Source: an uncultured Flavobacteriales bacterium (GTDB lineage Bacteria > Bacteroidota > Bacteroidia > Flavobacteriales_G > Salibacteraceae). From it: 34,526 bases of DNA. Position numbers and translations under genes: made by a program. Positions 25,047-33,221 of the stretch are shown one piece after another; the first letter of the stretch is position 1, and every line of letters begins with the position of its first letter. Where the stretch lies: contig CALSRO010000010.1 of assembly GCA_943788775.1 (NCBI GenBank), positions 1 through 34,526 on the forward strand, read 5' to 3'. The notes under the pieces were generated by a model. That model made no database searches and was not told where the DNA came from. It saw only the letters and a list, made by a program, of their open reading frames with translations.

Positions 25047-26318
25047 TTATATCGCTGGCAAAACTTTGGTACTTACTTCTCCAAATCCAACTCGAACACC
25101 ATCCTTTTCTGCATGGCCGCGCATAATAACCGTGTCTAGGTCGTGTATAAATTTACGCTCAGATCCATCGTTCATTTTTAGTGGTTTTGTGCCTCGCCAT
25201 GATAACTCCAACATAGAGCCGTATGAGTCAGGTGTAGGCCCGCTTATTGTTCCGGACGCCATCATGTCGGCTACATTAATATTGCAACCATTGATGGTGT
25301 GATGAGCCAATTGCTGTGCGTAATTCCAATACATGTGCTTGTAATTGGATTTAGAGATAACGGTTTCAGGACCTTTTTCTGGTTGAATAGAAACCTCCAA
25401 GTTGATATCAATGTTCTTGTTTCCAGAATACTCCAGATAAGGGAATACTTTGGGTTCTTGGATTGGTCCAGGTACTTTGAATGGTTCCAAAGCGTCCATC
25501 GTAACAACCCACGGAGAAACGGATGAGGCGAAATTTTTAGCAAGAAATGGTCCGAGTGGAACATATTCCCAAGTTTGAATATCGCGTGCACTCCAATCAT
25601 TAAAAAGCATCATTCCGAAAATATATTCTTCGGCTTCTTCAGTCGAAATAGATTGACCTAGAGGTTTACCATCAAAGGTTACGAATGCCATTTCCAACTC
25701 AAAATCCAAAAGTTTGCACGGTCCAAAACTTGGTTGTTCTGCATCTTTAGGCTTCATCTGACCCTTGGGTCGATGGATTTCTTGACCACTTAAAATGATA
25801 CTCGATGAACGTCCGTGATATCCCACCGGTATGTGTTTCCAATTTGGAAGCAAGGCATTGTTTGGATCGCGGAACATTGTTCCCACATTTCGAGCATGAT
25901 CTTCTGAAGAATAGAAATCAGTGTAGTCTCCGACCTTAACTGGCAAGTGCATTTGCACTTGATCGATGGGAAATAGTAAAATATTATGTTTAGTACTAAG
26001 TTTTAGATCATCACATTCTGTTGAGAGTAAATAGGCAACATCATCTCTTAATTTAGTCAGAGCAGTTTTGCCAAGTTTCATTAATTGATTGAGATATTCT
26101 GCCTCAAAGTGATCATGAGAAAATGCATTGATGTCTAAATAACCCAAGTCATATAGTGCACTTAAATCTAGAACAAAATCACCGATGGCCACTCCTACAC
26201 GCTTCGGTTTATCAGCGTAGGAAAATATACCAAATGGTATGTTTTGAATCGTGAAGTCTGAATCAGCTGGAATGTCAATCCAACTTTTTCTTGAAGGGTC
26301 ATTTGTCTTGTTGCTCAT
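25047..26318 (-). CDS. fahA: Fumarylacetoacetase
   Basis: The last enzyme of tyrosine breakdown, splitting fumarylacetoacetate into fumarate and acetoacetate. The 423-residue length and motifs fit: an N-terminal SH3-like domain (SWIDIPADSDFTIQNIPFGI), then VGDYTDFYSSEDHARNVGTM with metal and catalytic residues, PVGYHGRSSSIILSGQEI, CKLLDFELEMAFV, MLFNDWSARDIQTWEYVPLG, GPFLAKNFASSVSPWVVTMD, and the C-terminal GTISGPTPDSYGSMLELSW. ATG 26318 follows the glyA stop by 4 nt, so the two share a transcript. The rest of the tyrosine pathway is not in the window, so the pairing with glyA looks like simple operon packing. Confidence 0.95.
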   Translation of the reverse strand: MSNKTNDPSRKSWIDIPADSDFTIQNIPFGIFSYADKPKRVGVAIGDFVLDLSALYDLGYLDINAFSHDHFEAEYLNQLMKLGKTALTKLRDDVAYLLSTECDDLKLSTKHNILLFPIDQVQMHLPVKVGDYTDFYSSEDHARNVGTMFRDPNNALLPNWKHIPVGYHGRSSSIILSGQEIHRPKGQMKPKDAEQPSFGPCKLLDFELEMAFVTFDGKPLGQSISTEEAEEYIFGMMLFNDWSARDIQTWEYVPLGPFLAKNFASSVSPWVVTMDALEPFKVPGPIQEPKVFPYLEYSGNKNIDINLEVSIQPEKGPETVISKSNYKHMYWNYAQQLAHHTINGCNINVADMMASGTISGPTPDSYGSMLELSWRGTKPLKMNDGSERKFIHDLDTVIMRGHAEKDGVRVGFGEVSTKVLPAI

Positions 26319-26322
26319 AATG

Positions 26323-27633
26323 TTAGTCCGCGAATAGCGGCAGTTTTTGCATTTCTGTATTTACTTCTTCTCTCACAGCATCAATCACGGATTGCTCTCC
26401 TTTGCTCACAATCACTCGATCAATTAGTTCAACAACCCAAGGAATTTGTTCAGAACTCATTCCACGAGTTGTGATGGCTGCAGTACCTACTCGGATTCCC
26501 GAAGTTACAAATGGTGATTTATCATCAAAAGGAACCATGTTCTTGTTTACTGTAATATCAGCCGCCACTAAGGCTGCCTCTGCATCTTTTCCGCTGATGT
26601 CTTTGTTTCTCAGGTCGATCAACATCAAGTGATTATCCGTTCCTTCCGAGATCACTTGATAATCTCGTTTGACCAATTCATCCGCCATTACGCTCGCGTT
26701 TTTAACTACGTTGAGGCAGTAGTTCATGTAATCATCTGTGAGAGCTTCGCCAAATGCTACTGCCTTAGAAGCGATAACATGCTCGAGTGGACCTCCTTGA
26801 GTGCCAGGGAAAACTCCGCTGTCTAGCAGTGAGCTCATCATGCGAACGTTGCCCTTCGGTGTTTTCTTTCCCCAAGGGTTTTCAAAGTCTTTACCCATCA
26901 TTATCATTCCACCACGAGGTCCGCGCAGTGTTTTGTGAGTAGTGGTAGTGATAATGTGGCAATGGGGTAGTGGATCGTTCAGTATTCCTTTGGCTATTAA
27001 ACCTGATGGGTGAGAGATATCTGCCAATAATAATGCACCTACCGAATCCGCAATAGCCCTTAATTTCTCATAATCCCAATCGCGACTATAGGCAGAAGCT
27101 CCGCAAATGATCATTTTTGGTTTAACTTCTTTTGCTTTTGATTCGACCTTGTTCCAATCTATCAAGCCTGAATCTGGTTCAACGCCATAAAAATTACTTT
27201 GGTAGAGTTTACCGCTGAAGTTCACCGAGCTACCATGAGTGAGGTGCCCTCCATGACTTAAATCAAAACCTAGGATTGCGTCACCAGGATTCAAACAGGC
27301 AAGCATGACCGCAGCGTTTGCTTGAGCGCCACTGTGAGGTTGAACATTAGCCCAGTCGGCATTGAAAAGTGACTTTGCACGATCGATCGCTAGTTGTTCG
27401 GTTTGATCCACAAATTGACAACCACCATAGTATCGTTTGCCGGGATAACCTTCCGCATACTTATTTGTCATTACGGATCCCATGGCCTCCATGACCTGGT
27501 CACTCACAAAGTTTTCGGAAGCAATCAATTCAATTCCGTGAAGTTGTCTTTCGTGTTCATCATTGATGATATCGAATACCTGCTCGTCTCGTTGCATAAA
27601 TTGTAATTTTATCGGGTCTGCAAATGTAGTCAT
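26323..27633 (-). CDS. glyA: Serine hydroxymethyltransferase
   Basis: A PLP enzyme that interconverts serine and glycine while charging tetrahydrofolate with a one-carbon unit. The 436-residue length and the motifs fit: [65 protein letters not shown] and [16 protein letters not shown] with the PLP-binding lysine near residue 233. ATG 27633 gives the normal N-terminus. This start shares its last base with a possible TTG start of the divergent gene at 27633. The glyA promoter must therefore lie inside that gene. A weak -7-like sequence TCGTTTTG (27642-27649, minus strand) is the only candidate I see. Confidence 0.97.
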   Translation of the reverse strand: MTTFADPIKLQFMQRDEQVFDIINDEHERQLHGIELIASENFVSDQVMEAMGSVMTNKYAEGYPGKRYYGGCQFVDQTEQLAIDRAKSLFNADWANVQPHSGAQANAAVMLACLNPGDAILGFDLSHGGHLTHGSSVNFSGKLYQSNFYGVEPDSGLIDWNKVESKAKEVKPKMIICGASAYSRDWDYEKLRAIADSVGALLLADISHPSGLIAKGILNDPLPHCHIITTTTHKTLRGPRGGMIMMGKDFENPWGKKTPKGNVRMMSSLLDSGVFPGTQGGPLEHVIASKAVAFGEALTDDYMNYCLNVVKNASVMADELVKRDYQVISEGTDNHLMLIDLRNKDISGKDAEAALVAADITVNKNMVPFDDKSPFVTSGIRVGTAAITTRGMSSEQIPWVVELIDRVIVSKGEQSVIDAVREEVNTEMQKLPLFAD

Positions 27634-28232
27634 TGACTGTGCAAAACGACTCGAAACCCATACTTCCTCGCTGGCTTGTCCTTGGCATTTTAGGAATTTT
27701 TTGTGCCCATTATTCCATCATTCTGATAAATCATTTTAGTCGACACATGCTTCCAAAGAGCCTATTCTATGCAAGTAGCCAGTTTTTGGCACCATGGTTC
27801 TATCAGAATTTAACCGCATTCGCTCCTGAGCCACCATTTAATCGTCATGTGTTTGTTTATCGTGTTAAGGATAAATCAGGTTGGTCAAAGTGGGATTATC
27901 CCGCCTATCCTTATTTGCAAAAACAATGGCAAAATAGATTTGACCCGGCAATCAAAACACATGATCAACTGGAATTGGTTGGCGACAATTTGTATTGGAC
28001 AGCGCATAGTTATCCTGGAGAAAAAATTTATCTGACAGAGAAGGGAAGGAAGCTTCCTGCCGTTGTTTCGTGCAAAAAAGTAATGCGAAAAGTGCAGGGA
28101 CAATTATTGGAAATTGACAGTTTTCAAGTAGCGGTTTACATCGAAAGACTGCGTGTGAACGAAGAGGGAGTATTATCTAGAACTGATTCGGCTCTTTTCT
28201 TTCCAAAATATGTGTGGGATGCAGAAGATTGA
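27633..28232 (+). CDS. Single-pass membrane protein with FAPEPP motif, partner of the HTTM-like gene
   Basis: A 199-residue protein of unknown function. No ATG precedes the membrane helix; TTG 27633 or GTG 27639 are the candidate starts. One helix (about residues 13-32, [20 protein letters not shown]) is followed by an outside domain. That domain holds [20 protein letters not shown], a pattern like the F-A-P-x-P motif of DUF5819-type proteins that often accompany HTTM proteins. Further on come [36 protein letters not shown] and a basic segment ([19 protein letters not shown]). The stop overlaps the next gene's start, so the two act as a unit. The start abuts or overlaps glyA's start on the other strand, leaving no intergenic promoter space. 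The function is not known; the family link is a pattern match. Confidence 0.65.
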   Translation: MTVQNDSKPILPRWLVLGILGIFCAHYSIILINHFSRHMLPKSLFYASSQFLAPWFYQNLTAFAPEPPFNRHVFVYRVKDKSGWSKWDYPAYPYLQKQWQNRFDPAIKTHDQLELVGDNLYWTAHSYPGEKIYLTEKGRKLPAVVSCKKVMRKVQGQLLEIDSFQVAVYIERLRVNEEGVLSRTDSALFFPKYVWDAED

Positions 28233-29139
28233 TCGATGGTTAACTCAGCTGCAATCAGAAGTGGCTAATCCGTTTTCATCCCAACTCTATTTGCGGATCA
28301 TTAATCTTACGGCATTTGCATTGATCGCCTGGATGATTCCCATAGCCAATGAAGTTTGGGGAATGGATCACTTTGTCATTATCGATCACGGATTTACCGG
28401 ATATCGAAGGTTGGCGGTTTTGTTGAGAGAGCCTTTTTTTAGGGAACACTATCAATGGTTTTTATATCCGTTTTTAGGGCTGACAGGATTAGCCGTCTTG
28501 GGTTTTTCTAACTTTATTTCCCGATTGTTTACTTGGGTTTTATTTGTCAACTTACACTGGGCTGATTATGAGGTAAGCAATGGGGGATGGCATGTTCTTC
28601 ATCACTTGCTCCTCCTATCAATATTTCTTTTTAGAGTGGAAGATCATCCCAAGACTCGCGTTCAGTCGACTAAAATTGTCCTGCACAACCTGGGGTTTTG
28701 GTTTAGTTGGATTCAGATTTCCATACTTTACCTCACAGCGGGAAGCCATAAGTTCTTAGGGTCTTATTGGTTGTATGGTGATGCGTTATTCGTAACGCTC
28801 AATATTCAAGAATTCTCGTTGCCCTGGATTTTGGAGTTTCTTGATACAAATACATGGTATCTAAGATTTGCTAATTGGGTGAGTTTGTTTTATCAGATCA
28901 GTTTTCCGGTACTAATTTGGTTCAGACCGATTCGACCCTATTTGCTTTCAATAGGACTGGTGTTTCACTTGTCCATTGCCTTTCTAGTGGGTGTAATCGA
29001 TTTTGGATTGATATTGGTGGCGGCATACGCCATGTTTATACCGAATAATAGAGCAAAAAAGTTGCTTTACTGGATTGACTTTAGTCGATTTCTGAGACCA
29101 ATGGCGGGTACTAGGAGCATCAAAGGCACCGGTGATTGA
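28210..29139 (+). CDS. HTTM-like multipass membrane protein
   Basis: A 309-residue integral membrane protein resembling the HTTM domain of vitamin K-dependent gamma-carboxylase-like proteins. About six to eight helices are visible, starting at LRIINLTAFALIAWMIPIAN. Recognisable HTTM-style segments are WHVLHHLLLLSIFLFRVEDH, WIQISILYLTAGSHKFLGSYW (a Lys in the aG.hK pattern, followed by LYGDALFVTLN) and RPYLLSIGLVFHLSIAFLVG. The first ATG at 28210 overlaps the upstream gene by 23 nt; ATG 28219 (overlap 14) is an alternative. Its last 73 nt overlap the convergent exosortase-partner gene. No substrate or activity can be inferred. Bacteroidota use menaquinone, a K-type quinone, but a carboxylase role is not shown. 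Confidence 0.7.
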   Translation: MCGMQKIDRWLTQLQSEVANPFSSQLYLRIINLTAFALIAWMIPIANEVWGMDHFVIIDHGFTGYRRLAVLLREPFFREHYQWFLYPFLGLTGLAVLGFSNFISRLFTWVLFVNLHWADYEVSNGGWHVLHHLLLLSIFLFRVEDHPKTRVQSTKIVLHNLGFWFSWIQISILYLTAGSHKFLGSYWLYGDALFVTLNIQEFSLPWILEFLDTNTWYLRFANWVSLFYQISFPVLIWFRPIRPYLLSIGLVFHLSIAFLVGVIDFGLILVAAYAMFIPNNRAKKLLYWIDFSRFLRPMAGTRSIKGTGD

Positions 29140-29546
29140 GCAATCCCCATAAAATACCTACTGAGTAAGTATCCTGATTCGTGCTCATCAAATAGTGCGT
29201 AACCCGTGAATAAGGCAGCAGAAACGATGAGGAGTAGTCCATAAATGAAGATCACCTCTTTCCAATAGAATTTTTGATAGACCACTTTTAGAAAGGCAGA
29301 TGTTTCTAACATGAAAACACCCGCGAAGACGAGGGTCATGGTCCATTTTAGGTAATACAATGTCCAATAGTCGAAGGAACTTAGAAAGCTCAGCTTCTCA
29401 GACATCATAGACACCTCATTCCCATACCATAGGAAGCGCATTTGTTCATTGATGTTGACGAAAAAGAACTCCCTGTAAAACCCAGTGGATGCTATAACGA
29501 TGATACCAATAACAATGGCTAAGAAACGTAGATATCTACTTTTCAC
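29067..29546 (-). CDS. Exosortase-associated four-helix membrane protein
   Basis: A 159-residue membrane protein encoded directly after the exosortase, with an 11-nt overlap. Helices are visible at about residues 7-23 (FLAIVIGIIVIASTGFY), 63-80 (YYLKWTMTLVFAGVFMLE), 94-118 (VIFIYGLLLIVSAALFTGYAL) and 130-150 (GIAQSPVPLMLLVPAIGL). Bacteroidota exosortases regularly have such a small membrane neighbour, known as the exosortase F- or X-associated protein. The IAQSPVPLMLLLP-like ending fits that group. The start is GTG 29546. Its last 73 nt overlap the convergent HTTM-like gene, which is unusual. It probably assists or stabilises the exosortase, but this is inferred from adjacency. Confidence 0.75.
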   Translation of the reverse strand: MKSRYLRFLAIVIGIIVIASTGFYREFFFVNINEQMRFLWYGNEVSMMSEKLSFLSSFDYWTLYYLKWTMTLVFAGVFMLETSAFLKVVYQKFYWKEVIFIYGLLLIVSAALFTGYALFDEHESGYLLSRYFMGIAQSPVPLMLLVPAIGLRNRLKSIQ

Positions 29547-30084
29547 TTGTATTTGTCATTGTTTCGGAACCAATTCTACTCCACAGATACCATAAATAGA
29601 ACACATAGCCGTAAACCAGAATTGTAAAGGTGTAGGTATGATTAAAGTCTAATATTTCGGGATCTGGGAAATAATATACGGTGAGCGCCAAACCCATGAC
29701 TCTAATGACATTGAGCATGTGAATGGTGATGATGCCCAAGGGGATAAACCATAATTTCTTTTTCCATGATCCAGGAAAGACCAACACGAAACCGGTGAAG
29801 AGGGAAAAAAGGGTTAGACCATTACACGGATCACCTATCCATAGACCATGGGTTCCGTCTATTCCAATGGTTCGAACGGAACTAATCTCACTTTCTGCAA
29901 TTAAAGTGTACCCCAGACTTTCGAGAATGAAAGCACTGATTTCTTCAAGGTTTCTGATTACAGCGAGGTCAAATGCTCCCTGAGGATGCAGCCACTGTTG
30001 GTAAACGAGGTACCATAATAGGTAAAGAAAAACCGCCTTCAATAGAAAGCGGTAAACAGGGTCAGACCAATATTTTTTGATCAA
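29536..30084 (-). CDS. xrtX: Exosortase (probably the XrtX type)
   Basis: An inner-membrane transpeptidase-like protease that recognises a C-terminal sorting signal, cuts it and passes the protein on. The 182-residue protein has several helices and the catalytic triad of the exosortase/archaeosortase family: Cys87 in GDPCNGLTLF, Arg128 in MLNVIRVMGLALT and His149 in DFNHTYTFTILVYG. The N-terminus (MIKKYWSDPVYRFLLKA) is complete, followed by LWYLVYQQWLHPQGAFD, typical of the Bacteroidota XrtF/XrtX group. The XrtX label rests on the adjacent PID-type substrate and is tentative. The start is TTG at 30084, 21 nt after the stop of the PID-CTERM gene and in the same reading frame. It overlaps its membrane partner by 11 nt. 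Confidence 0.85.
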   Translation of the reverse strand: MIKKYWSDPVYRFLLKAVFLYLLWYLVYQQWLHPQGAFDLAVIRNLEEISAFILESLGYTLIAESEISSVRTIGIDGTHGLWIGDPCNGLTLFSLFTGFVLVFPGSWKKKLWFIPLGIITIHMLNVIRVMGLALTVYYFPDPEILDFNHTYTFTILVYGYVFYLWYLWSRIGSETMTNTSEK

Positions 30085-30105
30085 GGATTTAATAGCTTGA
30101 CTACT

Positions 30106-30339
30106 CTAGTTGACTCCTTGCACAAGTTTGCGACCACCAAAGGCAATTCCAGCAGCAATTAGGAGTCCGATACCTCCATCAATAGGAATACAGGGAGGAG
30201 GCCAGCAGCCAGAACCTGTTCCAGATACACCGCCTGTTCCACCAGTTCCAGCGGTGGGAGGTGGTGCATACAAATCAAATGTCATAAAACCTCCAAGTAA
30301 AATGGCAGTTGCCAGTATTCTTTTTACTGTTTTTTTCAT
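30106..30339 (-). CDS. PID-CTERM small protein, probable exosortase substrate
   Basis: A 77-residue protein with the full layout of an exosortase substrate. It has a signal peptide (residues 1-25, ending near DLYA), a short Gly/Thr/Pro-rich mature segment (residues 26-51) with two cysteines (Cys45, Cys50 in GCWPPPC), then PIDGG (52-56), a hydrophobic helix (57-69, IGLLIAAGIAFGG) and a basic end (RKL, then VQGVN). PID followed by a helix and a basic tail is the Bacteroidota PID-CTERM sorting signal. If cut at that signal, the released peptide would be only about 25-30 residues. ATG 30339 shares one base with the stop of the large T9SS gene (TGATG), and the exosortase starts 21 nt after its stop. 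It is small enough to be missed by automated gene calling. Confidence 0.8.
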   Translation of the reverse strand: MKKTVKRILATAILLGGFMTFDLYAPPPTAGTGGTGGVSGTGSGCWPPPCIPIDGGIGLLIAAGIAFGGRKLVQGVN

Positions 30340-33221
30340 CAGTACTTAATAGTTTTTTGTGTCCAACTCTGACCATTGATGTTAACCGTAATAAAGTACA
30401 CACCGCTCGTTAAGCTGGTCATTGAATATGTCTCTCGATTAAAGTTTGCGGTTGTCTTATCTGATTGAACTAAGTTTCCAAGTGCATCATAAATGCTGAT
30501 TTGAGCTGGCGCTGATTGATCCAAAGAGAAATCGACAATTATATCTGTGTTTGTATTCCAGATTTTAACGAACTCATCATCTAATAGAGATACACTTCCT
30601 TCTTCTGGTTGACAGTCTTCAGATCCGTCTTTGGTCAATATTAAGGTATAATGCGCAGATGTTCCATTAGAGGTATTCATGGCAATAAGTGATTCTTCCG
30701 AAATACTTGTAATATCATCCGTCTGATCGTTTCGTATGGATGCACATGAATAACCTTCAAATTGATCAAGGCCTTCAAACGACAGAGTATATTCACCTTC
30801 CATGCCTGTTTCAAATCGAACTGGAATTTCAATTTGGTCCGCATATGTTGGAATGTAGTTTACCATCAGATCACTAGCTCCTGCCTCAATTGAAAGTTTG
30901 GGTGCCTTAGGATCTGGTAATCGTAAAGGAGATAAATCATATTCATCTAATCCTTCATACGCATCATCGCTCCTTCGTAAATAAACAGCACTTCCAATGG
31001 CTTCCTTATTATGCTGGGCCATAATTTTCAACTCGTCCTTGCGTGTATCACGCTTAAAGTATGTGCTGCTGGTTACCCCAGTAACTAAATCCAACGAAGG
31101 ATCTAAATCAATGCTTGTCAGCCCAGTGGTGCTTACCCAGAATCCTTGCCCTGGAGGTATGGTAGCTCCACCAACAGGAACAGATACAAATGCGCTGCTG
31201 TTAGCATCTACGTACCAGTATTCATTTCCATTTATTCCTCCCGCGGCATCGATGTTGTCAAAATTTAAAAATCCGAGGTATGGATTACCAAGAAGATTCC
31301 AATTGTTTCCTGCAGAAGAATTAACAGGTATAGAAATAGGAGAGAGGTCAACGTCACCTTCCAAAATCCAAAACTGATCATTCCATGTAGTTTGATTATC
31401 ACCTAGCCAGATTTCATATCCACGTCCTATTTCAAATGGTTCGGCTGTACTAGCAGGTACAACATATACATCGGCAACGGCATCCCAAAAATATACAGAG
31501 GTGAAGCCACCGCCTCCACTTGCGTTTGAAGCATATCCATTTCCACCAGCGATCCCACTCATAAATACTTCACCATTTAAATCTTCCAAATCCGTATCAA
31601 CTCCAGAAGTGGTTATATCGCCCCAATTGGTATTCCTTGTGCTTCGGAATCGATGAACAATGAATGAACCGGTTCCGTCCAAAATGTTGCCATTGGGTGT
31701 TGGGCCTATGGCAGCTGTGTTTGCAGCAGTGGATAGAAAGGTAAGATTGCCATTGTTGGTGAGGTTTCCATTTAATAAATCCAAATTCTCCGAGATCTCA
31801 TAATCGGCTGGGAAGAGCGTAGCGCCATTCACATTGTTGACCTCTAGGTTTGCAAAGGAGAGAGCAGATCCTGAAGAGTTTAAAATGGTCTGGTTTCCAT
31901 TTATACCTCTAAAGATTATTCTACTACCCACATCCATGGTGATTGAAGTGCCAGCTTCAATATTTAAATCTCCTAATATAATAAGTGTAGAATTTGCATC
32001 CATAATCAAAGCTGCACCACCGCCACCGCCATCGGCTTCGAGCCGAAGATTATTTGCAGATTCTTCCGAGCCTGCGATTATTCTAACTGTCACGCCATCT
32101 GCAATTTCAACATGCTTCGTACTATCAGGTGGTAACGTAGAGCATACCCAGAAGGCCCCACCTGGATCTGACCAGTTTCCAGTGATGAGGGCAATGCACG
32201 TTTCTAAGTTATTATCATTACCAATAGTGAAGTAAGTTCCATCTGCAAGAGTTACATTTTCAAATGTGATGATAGGGCCTGCTACTGAAGGAGGCGTAGT
32301 ATCGATTGTTGCATTTAAAAAATTACCATCACCGTCTGTAAGCAACCTGTATGACCCAGGGTCTAGGCCAAACGATATTCCTGATAAATCAAAAGTCAAA
32401 TCAATGGTTCCCACAGAGTTATCACCACCAGAAATATCTACCCTCCACTCCTGATCTAGTCGCTGGCTTGTTCCGACTGTATATCCTGCAGGAACTTCAG
32501 TAGTGTTGTTTCCAGTACCGGCACCATCATGTCCCCAAAGCATATATTCACCGTCTTCCAAGTCATCTGCGCCTGTAATTTGAACAATGCTAGTTCCGCG
32601 TGCATCGGTGTGGTTATCGCCTGCTGATTCTTGGCCTATACCTGCAACCTCATTGCCATGGGTGGCATCAAAGGCGTATTTATCGTTGCCTCCAAGCGCT
32701 AGGTTATACTTGGATGAAAGATAGTTGTCCACGATGATACGCTGTGTGGTGTTCAGTGCAGTGGTGTAGATGATTACTTCCGCGTATTCGCCTGTAAACA
32801 AACCGCCAGTATTATTCAAGTTCTGACCCAATGAAAATCCATTATTAACAGGAATGGAGCCATTGGCATTGTTTCTCGAGCCAACCAGTGTGTTGTTTCG
32901 ATATTGTCGCAATGTAGAAGCCCCTCCGTCCCAGATGGAGCTGTGAATTTGAAAACCCGTTTGGTAGGCGTAAGTGTCGTTGGTGGTTCCGGTGGCAGTC
33001 GGAACATTACCGTAGAATTTAGAATTTAATTTTAGGAATCGAACGGCTGAGGTTGATAACGAACTCTCAATATTTAAAATATTTCCAACGCTGGCACCCG
33101 AATTCGCATCAATGACCAAAAAATAGGAGAGTTCATTGATGCCATTTAAATTGCTAAATCCGCTGTTATCCACAAATCGGTCTTGTGCACCGTCATAAGA
33201 CATCACGGCATTGCCGTTCAA
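30339..33221 (-). CDS. Large T9SS-sorted surface protein, C-terminal piece of a frameshifted gene
   Basis: 960 codons that continue the gene beginning at 33466; TTG 33221 is only the first start in this frame. The first part (residues 1-340) looks like a concanavalin/LamG-type domain (VMSYDGAQDRF, SLGQNLNNTGGLFTGEYAEV, AEVIIYTTALNTTQRIIVDN) followed by a module typical of Bacteroidota surface proteins (GNEVAGIGQ, LDQEWRVDISG). Residues about 345-500 (GNWSDPGGAFW, ADGVTVRI, GSRIIFRGINGNQTI) resemble a beta-helix. The last 80 residues are a T9SS type A sorting domain (FVKIWNTNTDIIVDF, AQISIYDALGNLVQS, LTSGVYFITVNI, KTIKY). The full protein would be exported, then anchored or released by T9SS. 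Its stop overlaps the PID-CTERM start, so the exosortase genes are coupled to it. Confidence 0.85.
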   Translation of the reverse strand: MNGNAVMSYDGAQDRFVDNSGFSNLNGINELSYFLVIDANSGASVGNILNIESSLSTSAVRFLKLNSKFYGNVPTATGTTNDTYAYQTGFQIHSSIWDGGASTLRQYRNNTLVGSRNNANGSIPVNNGFSLGQNLNNTGGLFTGEYAEVIIYTTALNTTQRIIVDNYLSSKYNLALGGNDKYAFDATHGNEVAGIGQESAGDNHTDARGTSIVQITGADDLEDGEYMLWGHDGAGTGNNTTEVPAGYTVGTSQRLDQEWRVDISGGDNSVGTIDLTFDLSGISFGLDPGSYRLLTDGDGNFLNATIDTTPPSVAGPIITFENVTLADGTYFTIGNDNNLETCIALITGNWSDPGGAFWVCSTLPPDSTKHVEIADGVTVRIIAGSEESANNLRLEADGGGGGAALIMDANSTLIILGDLNIEAGTSITMDVGSRIIFRGINGNQTILNSSGSALSFANLEVNNVNGATLFPADYEISENLDLLNGNLTNNGNLTFLSTAANTAAIGPTPNGNILDGTGSFIVHRFRSTRNTNWGDITTSGVDTDLEDLNGEVFMSGIAGGNGYASNASGGGGFTSVYFWDAVADVYVVPASTAEPFEIGRGYEIWLGDNQTTWNDQFWILEGDVDLSPISIPVNSSAGNNWNLLGNPYLGFLNFDNIDAAGGINGNEYWYVDANSSAFVSVPVGGATIPPGQGFWVSTTGLTSIDLDPSLDLVTGVTSSTYFKRDTRKDELKIMAQHNKEAIGSAVYLRRSDDAYEGLDEYDLSPLRLPDPKAPKLSIEAGASDLMVNYIPTYADQIEIPVRFETGMEGEYTLSFEGLDQFEGYSCASIRNDQTDDITSISEESLIAMNTSNGTSAHYTLILTKDGSEDCQPEEGSVSLLDDEFVKIWNTNTDIIVDFSLDQSAPAQISIYDALGNLVQSDKTTANFNRETYSMTSLTSGVYFITVNINGQSWTQKTIKY

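Noticed and set aside
27642..27649. TCGTTTTG as the glyA promoter
   Set aside because: One mismatch to the -7 consensus and no -33 TTG at a suitable distance; mentioned only as a candidate.
28210..29139. Calling the HTTM-like protein a true vitamin K-dependent carboxylase
   Set aside because: Only the membrane-domain pattern is seen; the carboxylase's other domain is absent, so activity is not claimed.
31834..32235. 133-codon plus-strand open frame opposite the T9SS gene
   Set aside because: It is antisense to a clear coding region, has no recognisable domain or start context, and mirrors the composition of the gene it overlaps.
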